Origin: Sycon ciliatum
Taxonomy: Eukaryota > Porifera > Calcarea > Leucosolenida > Sycettidae
Direction: 5' to 3'
Assembly: GCF_964019385.1 (NCBI RefSeq)
Contig: NC_088655.1
Location: forward strand, 26,726,584 to 26,790,583
Length of the DNA: 64,000 bases
Shown here piece after piece: positions 1 to 10,345 of this stretch (positions are counted from its first letter, which is position 1; every line of letters starts with the position of its first letter). The notes below the pieces were generated by a model. The model ran no database searches, was not told the origin of the DNA, and worked only from the letters and a program-made list of their open reading frames with translations. A program made the translations under genes and the position numbers.

Positions 1-117
1 ATGATTGAATGCACGCGGTTGTTCGTGCTATGGATGCAGAAAATTGAAGGACGATGACTTCTCCTAGCGAGTGCAAGTGCCACCCGTCATCCCACCGTGT
101 AGCCCATCGCTCACTCT

Positions 118-219
118 GTACTTGCAGCCAATCGGCTCGCTGCCTACTTGCAGCCAATCAGCCCGCTGCCTGCTCGCAGCCAATACGGTAACTCCGTACT
201 CGCAGCCGATCATCAGCAG
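118..219. promoter_or_regulatory. 26-bp tandem repeat carrying CCAAT-type boxes
   Basis: Four units of exactly 26 bp. The heptamer AGCCAAT begins at 126, 152 and 178, and the fourth unit at 204 has AGCCGAT. The boxes sit on one face at a constant spacing, as in NF-Y-bound promoters, so this may be an upstream control region. No downstream gene is recognised, so it may equally be a plain minisatellite. Confidence 0.5.
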
Positions 220-1626
220 CCCCATGCACAGTATGTTGATCTGAGGAGCGCTTCTTGACTTGAGCAGCTGAATTGGATGCTTTTCAGGGCACGCATACGG
301 CATAGCGGCCTGTCGTCGCTCAGTGACGGGCTCACACAGGTCCAAATCACTGCTACACGGAATGCCAGCTGCAGTATGCATGCTTCAAAGCGTAGGTTGA
401 GGATATTGAAAGTTCTAGTTATTTTTTTAAATCATCATATTGCTTGCGTTCAATAGAGCATTTAGTTGTCGCTTCTCCCTTGGCTATCTGATGTATGTTA
501 CTAGCGCTTTGCCATGCTCGTGCCGTTCTGCCTCCACTTTCTTTCTATTTTGCTTGTGAAAACTTGTGGCTGCCGGTCAGTACGCGGGGATGCAGCACTG
601 GGCAATCATGGTGCATGGCGGTTCGTTGCATGACTGCCATTTTTTTTTTGCTTCGCCTTGTTATTCCACTCACCTGCGACCGCGGCTTAGGAGCTGTATC
701 TGCGGCATGATCCTAAAGGGTGGTGGCGTTCCCACGGCGGATGCGGAAACTCGGCCTCCAGACGAGCCTCAAACGAACCGTTAATTTTTTTAGCCTACTG
801 CGTGTGTGTGTGCGTGAGAGGGAAAGAGTGCGTTTCCATGGTGATCTAGGATAGGCTACACGGTAACCACGGCAGCTGGTAAAGTGGTCACTTGTATCAC
901 CTATCTACTGAATAGCCTGTGCTCCGAGGAACGTAGGGGCCGACGTGTTTATGCTGCTATTTCCAAATATCTTCTAATATTATTTTGGCAAGAAAAGACT
1001 GGACTCTTGTTCTGTTTCTTAGACCCAGCTGCCTCCAGATGGATGGATTTTTTTCCCACCGTGATTCCTAGTGTTTTCTTTCACATTGCATCGTATTGTA
1101 GCGCCCCATTCCAGCATCTTTTTAGCCATCCTTGACTCCCCTCCTCCCCCCCCCCCTCCTCCCCTCCTTGACTAATGATGATACCTAGACGCGGGGAAGC
1201 CCGGGCCGGGGGACGGTATTACAACGACGGTCCACCCTGCAGCTGTGTGTCCCTAGTACACGTGTGCATATTTATATTCATTACTGTCGGTCGCCAAAGA
1301 ACTAGGGGGTCAGCCTCCTAGCCTAGGCCGTTCTTATTTTCATGTATTACATTCTAGTATTAGTATGCATAGTTGAGTCACCGTGTATACATTGGTATGC
1401 TGTGATTGGTGAAGTTCTAGCCTGGTCGTTCTTCGGCGCCCGACAGTACATGTACTGCGTCATCACTCTAATACCTTAGCGCGAACCCTTGCCGCTCGCC
1501 TTGTGCAACGCTCACTGCTCTTGGAGCATTTCGAGCACTCCTGGCGGGATTTGCAGCTCTTTAAAAAAATGCTTTGCTTCACGGAAACGTACTTCATTGC
1601 GAAGAGCTGCGCTTCGGTCCTCTGAG
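220..1626. other. No gene recognised
   Basis: Short open frames here show no known motif or splice context. A C-rich run lies near 1140-1165. Nothing else can be supported. Confidence 0.5.
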
Positions 1627-1671
1627 CTGTGCTGAGGAGCTCTAACAGAGCGAAACAGTTGCTGTCCACAG
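1627..1671 (+). ncRNA. Hammerhead ribozyme, near-canonical
   Basis: Stem I is CTGTG (1627-1631) paired with CACAG (1667-1671). The core reads CTGAGGA (1632-1638), with G at the variable position 7 of CUGAUGA. Stem II is GCTC/GAGC (1639-1642, 1648-1651) around TAACA. GAAA is at 1652-1655. Stem III is CAG/CTG around TTG, followed by the GUC cleavage triplet, so cleavage is expected after 1666. All three stems pair fully. The upstream sequence (TTCATTGC, then TTCGG) matches the ribozyme loci near 2.85 and 46.56 kb, so the three are one repeat family. In animals such ribozymes lie in Penelope-like elements and retrozymes; no ORF of such an element is seen here. Confidence 0.85.
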
Positions 1672-1746
1672 ATTTGAGTACTGTGTCATGTAAATAAATA
1701 TTGTACATGTTGTTTAAACAATCGACGAGGAGACAATAGTCGTAAA

Positions 1747-1894
1747 ATGGCAATAAATAAGATAAATTGTGCACTCATATAACAATAGCAAAAATGAAAA
1801 AACACTGATGACAGTCACAAGAAAACGTTATGGAACTTGACTTTCTTCATTTTGCTGTTGTTATGAGTGCACAATTTATCTTATTTATTGCCAT
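1747..1894. repeat. Hairpin element with ~50-bp arms
   Basis: The arm at 1747-1797 (starts ATGGCAATAAATAAGATAAA) is repeated inverted at 1846-1894. The flanks carry an imperfect direct repeat of TTGTACATGTTGTT (near 1702 and 1896). It is probably a small fold-back element. Confidence 0.7.
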
Positions 1895-1934
1895 TGTACA
1901 TGTTGTTGGTAAACATTGCAAGGCTTATCTAGTA

Positions 1935-2120
1935 CAGTGGTCCCTCTATAATCCGGCACCATTTGTGCCACGAAAATCTGCTGGATTAGGGAGGGTGCTG
2001 GATTAACAAATCTGATTTACTGCTGCAATGTGCATGAAGAGGACATTTTGGCTACTGAAAATTGTGCTGGTTTATCGAGGGTGCTGGATTATAAAGTGCC
2101 GGATTAGAGAGGGACGATTG
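1935..2120. mobile_element. Pogo/Tc1-like MITE, 186 bp
   Basis: The terminal inverted repeat starts CAGTGGTCCCTCTATAATCC and returns as GGATTAGAGAGGGACGATTG. It is flanked by TA at 1933-1934 and 2121-2122. The ends resemble pogo/Tigger-type elements. It is non-coding. Confidence 0.85.
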
Positions 2121-2122
2121 TA

Positions 2123-2149
2123 CAGTCATGTACATACTGTACATGACTG
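2123..2149. repeat. 27-bp palindrome flanked by TA
   Basis: CAGTCATGTACA, a 3-nt centre (TAC), then the perfect complement. TA lies on both sides (2121-2122, 2150-2151). It looks like the two ends of a TA-inserting element with no interior. Confidence 0.7.
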
Positions 2150-2151
2150 TA

Positions 2152-2252
2152 CAGTGCTGACAACTGAAATCCGACCCCCTTGAGCGGTGGGTTCACATTC
2201 TTTGCGATGTGAGCGCACCGCTCAGGGGGTCGGATTTCAGTTGCCAGCACTG
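2152..2252. mobile_element. 101-bp fold-back MITE, TA-flanked
   Basis: Arms of ~40 bp: CAGTGCTGACAACTG... and ...CAGTTGCCAGCACTG. The arm core is AATCCGACCCCCT, with GAGCGG near the loop. TA flanks lie at 2150-2151 and 2253-2254. Confidence 0.85.
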
Positions 2253-2266
2253 TACTTTAAACTGTA

Positions 2267-2745
2267 CAGTGAAACCTGTGACTAACGACCACCCCTTGGG
2301 GCCAGAGAAAGCGGTCTTTAGTGGCAGGTGGTCTTTAGTTAGAGGTTTGCATTGCACAACCATACAGTGAAACCTGTGACTAACGACCACCCCTTGGGGC
2401 CAGAGAAAGCGGTCTTTAGTGGCAGGTGGTCTTTAGTTAGAGGTTTGCATTGCACAACCATACAGTGAAACCTGTGACTAACGACCACCCCTTGGGGCCA
2501 GAGAAAGCGGTCTTTAGTGGCAGGTGGTCTTTAGTTAGAGGTTTGCATTGCACAACCATACAGTCAAACCTGTGACTAACGACCACCCCTTGGGGCCAGA
2601 GAAAGTGGTCTTTAGTGGCAGGCGGTCTTTAGTTAGAGGTTTGCACCGCACAACCATGAATGTGAGACCGTCCTCGCCTGGCGAAGTGGTCGGTAGTACC
2701 AGGCTGGTCGCTAGTCACGGCGGTCGTTAGTTACAGGTTTTACTC
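2267..2745. mobile_element. TIR element with internal 98-bp tandem repeat (4 units)
   Basis: The left end CAGTGAAACCTGTGACTAAC matches the inverted right end (GTTAGTTACAGGTTTTACT, ending near 2745). TA lies outside both ends. A 98-bp unit starting TACAGT begins at 2265, 2363, 2461 and 2559. The units are nearly identical, so the amplification is recent. Each unit begins with the terminal repeat itself, so the end of a MITE has been copied in tandem. Confidence 0.85.
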
Positions 2746-2848
2746 TAGATGTACGTGTAACATGTTCGGGCCTGGTTTAAATCTGGCTTTGGAAAAATTA
2801 ATTTTTTCATTGCTATTAATATGTACAGGTTCGGCCTCATTTTCTCTG

Positions 2849-2903
2849 TGCTGCGCTGATGAGTCCACAAAGGTTTTAGGACGACACCTTTCTGTCCGCA
2901 GCA
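2849..2903 (+). ncRNA. Hammerhead ribozyme, decayed
   Basis: CTGATGA (2856-2862) is intact and stem I (TGCTGCG 2849-2855 with CGCAGCA 2897-2903) pairs over 7 bp. Stem II arms GTCC and GGAC are present with an enlarged loop. The GAAA box reads GACA, so self-cleavage is unlikely. It lies in a copy (~2760-2912) of the same repeat as 46490-46605. Confidence 0.75.
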
Positions 2904-3194
2904 GCGGATTGAGTATCTGTACGCTATTATTTTTATCAGAAGCCTTGCAGCCCATTCAGGCGTTACTGGCAGACATGGCTATGACCACCTCTTCTTGTAA
3001 TCGCACCAGAACGTATCCTCACTGCTCAGTCTCCTCAAATCCCGTATCGTCGCAGTAGACATGTCTGTACAATGCACATGTACGTCATAATCATGACGCG
3101 ATGTGCTGCCCACTGGTCACAGACCACTCATATTGTCATAATAATAATTATGAGCCCAGCCCATATGCCATGCGTCTGGTCCTGGACGTCTAGA

Positions 3195-3558
3195 TAATCG
3201 TAGATTCCGCTAGGACCCGCAGGGTCCGACGTGGAATTGGGGTTACACGAGGAGTGAAGGCGAAGAATGTGACAGTGCGGCCTTTGTGTTTGGCCTCAAT
3301 TCGCTCTAGTTTTCCATAAATCTCCAGCGGTTTAAAGATAAAAATGCAAATGCACGCCTTGATTGCACCTAGCACCTCTTGCTTTCTTTGGCCTTTTCTG
3401 AGCGACCAAACTGATAGTGCAATCAAGAGTAGTGGCAGTGAGGGGTGGGTGACACCAGCACAATGGGCGGGAACACACTGTCACATTCTTCACCTTCACT
3501 CCTCGTGTAACCCCGATTCCACGTCGGACCCTGCGGGTCCTAGCGGAATCTACGATTA
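3195..3558. mobile_element. MITE with ~80-bp terminal inverted repeats
   Basis: The left arm begins TAATCGTAGATTCCGCTAGG and runs to ~3276. Its complement occupies ~3478-3558. A smaller inverted pair (TTGATTGCAC/GTGCAATCAA, near 3358 and 3417) is nested inside. No clear target duplication was found. It has no coding capacity. Confidence 0.85.
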
Positions 3559-4240
3559 CACTTCGGAGCTTCGGCTTCGAATGTGACAGTGTGACTTTTA
3601 AAGTGATCCACCACCTCAACCAAGGCAAGGGCGTAGCCAAGCATTATGCGCGAAGGAGAAGCGCGCATGTGGAGTGAAGGAACAGGCATCTCGCAGAGTG
3701 CCTGATTATACAGTAAAAATGTCTCTATGTATCGAGGATACACCATATGTACAGGTGCCCTTCAAGTCGGAGACAAGAAGGGAGAAAAGGGTGACAGTCA
3801 ATTAAAAACGACTAGCACAGGACACAGATAATAATACTGCGACACTATGGCGACACGACATGCATCCAGCTGCTTCAGCTCGTCTGCCAAGCCCTTGTTG
3901 GTAACGAAGCCTGTTATACCATGGTACGGTACGGAGGGCCTGTTTTCAGCCAATCAGAGGCTTTCAGCGCTCGTTTAGCCATGGTTATATTGTTGGGTTC
4001 TCGTCTGGGGTCAGCGGAGGACATTGATGCACGTATCATAGCAGCAAACCGGGCATTTTCCAGTGTATCATGGAAACGCCATACCCAGCAGTCCCGCTTA
4101 AGCATGTTTTTTGTTTTGTTTTTTTAAATGTTTATTTGAATTCGGATAGCTCAACAGTACAGAAGTACAACTACAAAGAGTACCGAATAGAAGGCCCCGA
4201 GAACGGGAAACCAAAAAAAACAAAAACAGCAACATCAAGT
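3559..4240. other. No gene recognised
   Basis: No motif, splice signal or inverted repeat could be supported. A CCAAT box (AGCCAATC near 3950) lies upstream of a short open frame of no known family. Confidence 0.4.
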
Positions 4241-4248
4241 TACTGATT

Positions 4249-4325
4249 AGGCCACCCTTTCTTTTTTCGTTGTTTAACGTCCGCGCCCGCGTACCTTTTT
4301 GCCTCCGACCGGAAAAAAAACAAGA
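4249..4325 (+). repeat. LINE 3'-UTR-like fragment, inverted copy of 4690-4790
   Basis: Shares GGCCACCCTTT, GTTTAACGTCC and CGCGTACCTTTT, in that order, with the reverse complement of the tail of the minus-strand LINE at 4766-5297. The two tails therefore face each other about 400 bp apart. Confidence 0.6.
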
Positions 4326-4765
4326 AAGTAGTAGTACCAATAATAGGCGAAGTTGTAAATACATGATTGTGTAGTTTCACAGTGTGCCGATCATGACCTT
4401 AATTAAACTTATAATCTTGCCTCCCGGGCATGCCTTTGTCTTGTGTTCTTTTTCTTTTTTTGTTGGCTTTTAAATATCGTACGGTGTGTGTCCTAGTAAA
4501 AATCCAGATGTAATGAATTCATGACATGCTAACTCCATATGCTATGTACCTGTTTTGTTGGATTCATCAGGCATGTGCTCCAATGTACCATCAAAGAGTG
4601 TTGTTCTATGCCTGCAAGTGCCGTTAGACCCAGAAATATTGTATATACCACATGCTTTACTGGTCGAAATGTTTGATTGGGGTTTCCAGTTTTTGGGATG
4701 GGCTTTTGTTTTTTTTCCGCCCTCCCGCGTACCTTTTCGCGAAAAAAAGGACGTTAAACAATGAA

Positions 4766-5297
4766 TTAACAAAGGGTGGCCTTATGCACATTGCTTGAAA
4801 GCAAATCACAACAATGATTAAGAGTTAAGCTGTCTTTTAGCCAAATAGCCAATTTGACGCGGAAATCTGCGATAGTAGTGCAGGACTTCAGGTCGTCTGG
4901 TAAATAATTCCAAACAAGAGCCGATTTACTTGAAAAGGACAGAAAGCCAGACATAGATCTATAGCGATTGATACTCATGTTATGAGTTGTAGAGCCGCGA
5001 GTAGTTCGGGTAGACGTACAGATGGGAAAGAGGGACTGCAAGCAAACAGCCGGCTTAATACAGTAACAGTGGAAAATGAATACAAGGAACAAAAATACTG
5101 ATCGATATTGGAAAGAGGAAACATTGAGGTGGTGAAGAAGTGGCGTGATATTAGCTTGGGGTGATGCGCCACAAGCAACTCGTACAGCGCGCCGGTGGAG
5201 TGAGGCTAGCTTGTTTCTATTTTTAGCGGATATAAACGAAAGGTATACAGGGAGAGCATATTCTAGATCAGGCTGAATAACACCGACAACGAAAGTA
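4766..5297 (-). pseudogene. LINE reverse transcriptase, C-terminal fragment
   Basis: One open minus-strand frame of about 175 codons reads like the end of CR1/jockey-group LINE ORF2. PDLEYALPVY is the usual post-RT motif. Next come a LASLHRRAVR helix and SALVWNYLPDDLKSC, the well-conserved LWNSLPDDLK-like block. A short tail and a stop follow at 4766. The catalytic RT domain is missing, so this is a 5'-truncated copy. No frame break is visible in the retained part. The family assignment beyond 'non-LTR' is inference. Confidence 0.8.
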
Positions 5298-5385
5298 CGT
5301 GTTCAACTGTCTCATTTTGCCAGTTCTCCTATATATTTTGCCCTTTTTCAAAATGCGGTGCAAATCTCACGTTACGTGTAATTTT

Positions 5386-5666
5386 GAGAGGTTAAGTTAC
5401 ACGTGCGACGTGACGTGAAATTTTGCCTGGCAGGATTCGGGTTTAGTTCGCACGAATATCAAATCTTCCAACAAACTCGATAAAATTCCGGAAACTCACA
5501 CAAATTCGGTCGGAATAACCAAGCGAAACCTCCAAAAACTCACGTCATGAACTTACGTGCGGGACAGTCAACTCACGTAAAACACGTCAAATTTTACGTG
5601 AGTTTTTTCACTTTTTGACGTAAAAGTTCACGGATGTAAGACTTTTACGTGAAACTTAACCTCTCT
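5386..5666. mobile_element. MITE with GAGAGGTT ends, type A
   Basis: GAGAGGTTAAGTT...ACGTG at the left mirrors CACGTGAAACTTAACCTCTC-like sequence at the right. The interior is built from repeated ACGTGA-type words. Its outermost 8 bp equal those of the elements at 44265 and 49995, although the interiors differ. Confidence 0.75.
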
Positions 5667-5818
5667 AATATAAATCCTTTTTTTTTTTGCCAGCTACGAA
5701 GCCTCTTGTACGGGCAAAATTAATAAACCGATACAATCATGTCATGAAAATACAAAAGATGACCAAAATGATAAATCCCGGCGCACGGTACGTACGCTAG
5801 GGCACTGCCACCGTACAT

Positions 5819-6277
5819 GTTCACTGCCTTAGGCTGTGTTTACATGAGAAATTTCAACCCGGGTCGAGTTCAGCCCGGGTTGAAAGTCTGTACGATAGAC
5901 AAAAGAGGTGAGCGTTTACATGAAGGCAGTTGACCCGGGTCAAATACTGATATGCCGCCAAAAGTCCACTTCTACAGCCCTGTATGGTCACGTGAATCCG
6001 TTCGCGCGAAATTTGCATCTGCAGTGCCGTTCAAACCTGGCGCGAGATACGCACAGAAGTACGTTTGTACGATTTTCTTGACCCGGGTTGATTTCAACCC
6101 TCGCCCTGGGGGGAGGGTTGAAATCAACCCGGGGCGAAATTTCAACCCGGGTCAAGCGCAATGCGTCATGTAAACGCGCCATTCATTTTATGCACATGGC
6201 GGGTTGAAATCTGACCCGGGTTGAACTCAACCCGGGTTGAAACGCCTCATGTAAACACCGCCTGAAAGGCAGTGAAC
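5819..6277. mobile_element. MITE with ~65-bp inverted ends rich in CAACCCGGG
   Basis: The left arm starts GTTCACTGCCTTAGGC, followed by GTGTTTACATGAG and two TTTCAACCCGGGT words. The right arm mirrors it up to 6277. Similarity continues outward (ACTGCC.CCGTACA, near 5803 and mirrored near 6295), so the inverted repeat may be longer or the element may sit in an older palindrome. Confidence 0.8.
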
Positions 6278-7117
6278 TAATAGTTACTTGTACGGCGGCA
6301 GTACTCCAGCGCACGGACCATACATAAACAGACACCACATGCACGTGTACGTGTACACTCCACACAGAACGGCACACTGACGAGGAACAGTACACAATGG
6401 AAAAGAAGAATGACCTGGAAAGGCTGGAATTTGTCTACAGAGTATTCTGTTATACTGAATCTGAGGATAAAGAACGTCGAATAACCACGAAGTATCCCGA
6501 ATGGGCCAGCAATGTACATTGTACTTCGAAGAGTTGAAGATCATCAACAGACTGTCTCCTTCGTAAATAAGTTTATAATACCAGTGTACATGTACTTCAA
6601 CCCGATTGGAAAATGCTACAATAGATTGGATTGAAATGTGATACAAAACAGTGTATGCAAATGCATCTACTTGCAAGCAAAACTGATTATGAGATGCCGC
6701 ATGTGAAAATCAGCACTGTACCATAATTATAGTAACACTTACTCCCAAAGAGTCCAAGCTGTAATCTAACTAGTGACGGTAGTTTGATTCAACGACAAAC
6801 TCCAGCACCGCAGCAATTCAGTCGACTTCCGCACCGCTCACGACTCAAGACAAGATCATGAAGATGCTACAATATGCACTGGAACTGAAAGGAAATCTTA
6901 TGCCAAACATCCACGGAGGAATCTCCTTCTGATCTTGCTCGACCATTCTTTCAATTGACAACTGATAACCATCAGAAGATGTTCATGTATTGCATGATGA
7001 TGTAGGAGATCTCCAAATAGGTTCGTTGTTCTGGAAATGTGTAGGGGTACCTGGCATAAGTAGGATATGATCCTCGTAGTCGGGTTATACCGTACCCTCA
7101 TTTATACCCAGCTCATA
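6278..7117. other. No gene recognised
   Basis: Overlapping open frames on the minus strand have no recognisable domain. No repeat could be supported. Confidence 0.4.
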
Positions 7118-7137
7118 TAATAGGCCATTCACACGAC

Positions 7138-9134
7138 TTTTATCATGTCGGCTGAAGGAACAACCCAGGGTGATCCTTTAGCCATGCCCATGTACGCCGT
7201 TGCCATTCTTCCACTGATCCGTTCCCTGTCAGCAGCGAAGGCCACTCAGCTCTGGTATGCGGACGACTCGTCAGCTGCGGGGAGGATCATCCGCCTGCGA
7301 GCATGGTGGGACCTTCTCTGCCAGCGGGGTCCGTTGTACGGATACAAGCCGAATCCATCAAAGTCTGTGCTGGTCGTCAAGCCACCGCACCTCGAAGAAG
7401 CCAGCAGAATCTTCGAGAGTACTGGTGTCACCATCACCGACGACGGTCACCGCTTTCTTGGAGCAGCTATTGGCACCTCTGGCTTTGTGGATGGCTACCT
7501 CAGCCAAAAAGCAGAGTCCTGGAGGAAGGAGGTCCTAACCCTCGCTGAGATCGCCGACTCCCAGCCGCAAGCTGCCTTCTCTGCCTTTACGCATGGCCTG
7601 AAGCACCGTTGGTCGTTTCTGTGCCGTGTGATGGAGAGGGCCGCTTCAGCTTTAGGCACGCTGGAGGAAGCAATTGCCTCCCGCCTCATCCCCTCGCTTT
7701 GTGGTCGCTCGGTGGGCACCGTTGAACGGAAGTTGCTAAGCTTCCCTTGCAGAGATGGTGGCCTTGGACTCCTCGATCCCACTGCACTCTCTGGTCAGTA
7801 CAAGGCGTCATGCACCATCACCGCTGCGCTGGTGTCAAAGATCAGCTGCCAGGACCCAGCCCTAGGTGACACCCTCGACACTGTCCGCCAGACCAAGCGG
7901 AAACTGGCTAGTGACACCAGACTGGCCACAGGAAGAGCTGCCACTGAATTTCTGCTGTCACTCCCGTCGGGTCTTCAGCATTGCATGAGGCTAGCCAGCG
8001 AGAAAGGTGCCTCCTCCTGGCTCACATGTCGCCCCCTGAAGGCGCACGCATTCGCTCTGTCGAAGGGCGAATTTCGGGACGGCCTGGCACTTCGGTATGG
8101 TTGGACTCCATCTCATCTTCCAACACATTGTGCCTGTGGTGAATCCTTCACCATTTGCCATGCTCTGTCGTGCTCTCGAGGAGGATTTCCCTCGCTCCGG
8201 CATAATGAGGTTCGTGATGTGACGGCGTCTCTCCTCAAGCGTGTTGCCCACAGTGTCGTGCTCGAGCCACACCTGCAACCTATCACTGGCGAATCCTTCA
8301 GGCATCGTTCTGCCATCACCAACCCTCAAGCGCGGCTGGATATAGCTGCGAGTGGTGTCTGGGGTGGACGGTTTGATCGCACCTTTTTTGATGTATTAAA
8401 AGGGTTTTTAACCCGTTTGCGAGCTCAAACCGTACCACTTCAGTCCCCTCCAGCTACCAGCGTCACGAGCGAGAGAAACGGCGTTGCTATGAGGAGCGAG
8501 TCTGTGAAGTCGAGCATGGCTCCTTCTGCCCCGTCGTTCTCTCCACATCTGGAGGCATAGGGAAGTCAGCGACATCGCTATACAAGCGCATTGCTGACAT
8601 GCTATCGGAAAAGTGCCAGGACCCCTACTCCAGGGTAATGGCATGGATCCGCTGCCGGGTAAGCTTTGCGCTTCTTCGTGCCTGCATTGCCTGCCTACGT
8701 GGAGCTCGTCGTCCGATCTTCACTCCCTCCGTCACAGCTGCTTCGGTAGATCTCGTGGTTGCCGAGGCTAGGCTCCGATAACTGAATGATCCTCCTTGAA
8801 CAGACTCCTGCAATCGATGTTATGAGAGTTCTCCCATTAATATTATTCCTCTTTTTTCGTATTATTAGTTTGTTTCTTTTGTTATGATTTCTTGTGTTTT
8901 TCACTCGGCTTTATTATCATTTAACTTTTTATTTGGTGCACATTAGCGCTACATGGTTTATAATTTCCCTTTTTCTTGATTTTGTATTTAGCGCTTTCGG
9001 GTGTTATTATTTATTTTTCTTATTTTCGCACTAAATTATTATTTTTGGCTACCGTTCTGCTTTCGTTTCGCGTGGATATTTGTAAAATTGTTTTATACAC
9101 TGAAAAAAAATTGATGAAAATAGAAAAAAAAAAA
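7138..9134 (+). mobile_element. 5'-truncated LINE with A-rich tail and 11-bp target duplication
   Basis: ATTCACACGAC is duplicated at 7127-7137 and 9135-9145, around an insert that ends in an A run (9124-9134). This is the signature of target-primed reverse transcription. The insert starts inside the RT domain, and coding sequence runs to 8780. The 3' UTR (8781-9123) is T-rich. The target was the end of the MITE at 7120-9489. Confidence 0.9.
7145..8780 (+). pseudogene. RLE-type LINE ORF: RT motifs, CCHC knuckle, endonuclease-like domain
   Basis: Starts in the RT domain at GTTQGDPLAMP (residues ~5-15, the block B region). WYADDSSA, the catalytic block C, follows. A conserved thumb/linker (SKSVLVVKP, RWSFLCRV) leads to a zinc knuckle, CACGESFTICHALSC (C-x-C-x7-H-x3-C). 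RHNEVRD and RLDIAASGVWGG then resemble the PD-(D/E)XK-like endonuclease of R2-type LINEs. The first frame is open from 7145 to 8560. A frameshift between about 8395 and 8455 moves the true C-terminus (RRCYEERV to the stop at 8780) into another frame. Upstream RT motifs are lost by 5' truncation. The LINE clade is not determined. It is about as long as 12505-13949 but clearly diverged from it. Confidence 0.85.
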
Positions 9135-9518
9135 ATTCACACGACGTGCAAACATTTGCATGCGTGTGACCAAGATAACACGGGAAAACCGTGATCCAGT
9201 TCACACGGTGCTGGGCAAACTTTGCAACCGTCAATGTATCCATAGTGACCCCCCGAAAATGCCGGGAAATGTTAAATTTTGAATTTTCCTTTGTTCAAGC
9301 ACTGCATTTGCAGTACGCACTTTCAACAACCGACACTTTTCCTGGCGTGCAAAGATAATTGCGAGCAAAAGGGCCTCGGCCAAGATAAAAAATCTGTTGC
9401 TCGCGTGTGTCCAAGTTTATCGTATCCGAGTAAATATCCTTGGAAACGGTACGATAAAAGTAAGTTTGCCCGTCGTGTGAATGGCCTATTAACCCCCACT
9501 AATTCCTGTGGTCTATAA

Positions 9519-10342
9519 GGGTTGGTTCACATATCGCCGGTACGCGCCGGGAGTCACCGGCGGTGGGCTTCTTGCAACCTCTCCCGGCGCATTCCGATTG
9601 TGTGAACCAGGGAGTAGTATTGTACTACTCCCTGGTGTGAACCAGTGCAGTCGTAACAAAATCATACGGTAAAATATCGCAAGGGACCGCCGGCAAAGTA
9701 ATAATATTAGTTGGACAGTGCCCAACTCTTGCGATCTGCCCCGGCGCCGATCCCGTACGATTTTGACCAAAAGTGGTTTGTGAACCGTTCGCGCCGGTGA
9801 TCGCCGGCTTCCGGGAGCCAGACTTTGTCAAAATATCAAACCAATACTTGTCCTAAATTTTCCTAAATTGAAGCTAGAGAGGAGGTCCGTTCGCCATTCT
9901 TGTAGTCGCTTCAAGGCGGCAAATAAGTCAGGATACCAGCCCGTCCTTCTCGGATGATCTGCTAGACCATTGTGCAACTTATGAGACAAATACAATTGAA
10001 ACAAATATAAAATTATAATGGATACATTGGCAAGTTCTTGTGACTTCATCAACGTTTGCAAGCATAATTTCGACACAATCGCTTACTAGACTGCAATAAA
10101 ATGTGTAGAAGTAGTTTCATGATCTCCAGTAAAAGGTAGCACCGAGTGGCCATCACCGAAAGACCTTGAACTACTGAAGAAACAAAGAATTCAAACTTCA
10201 ATTGGCAAACCTGTCGTAGCATTTTGGCACATTCTGTACTACTTTGTAGTAGATTTGGTACTCGAACCGTAGGCGCAACGGATCGGGAGCTGGCTCACCG
10301 CCGATGTCTTGCGGCGCCGATTTTGCTTATGTGAACCAACCC
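9519..10342. mobile_element. PIF/Harbinger-like MITE, 824 bp, TAA duplication
   Basis: GGGTTGGTTCACATA at the left and TATGTGAACCAACCC at the right, with TAA at 9516-9518 and 10343-10345. A 3-bp TWA duplication is the Harbinger hallmark. Subterminal CGCCGG words repeat. There is no transposase. Confidence 0.85.
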
Positions 10343-10345
10343 TAA

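Larger units (their letters stand above)
7120..9489. mobile_element. TA-flanked MITE, split by a LINE
   Basis: ATAGGCCATTCACACGAC at the left is mirrored by GTCGTGTGAATGGCCTAT at the right, with TA at 7118-7119 and 9490-9491. Without the LINE it would be about 360 bp. Interior words (TTCACACG, CAAACTTTGC) repeat near both ends. Confidence 0.85.

Noticed and set aside
2265-2656. CRISPR-like array
   Set aside because: The 98-bp units are identical along their whole length with no variable spacers, in eukaryotic DNA.
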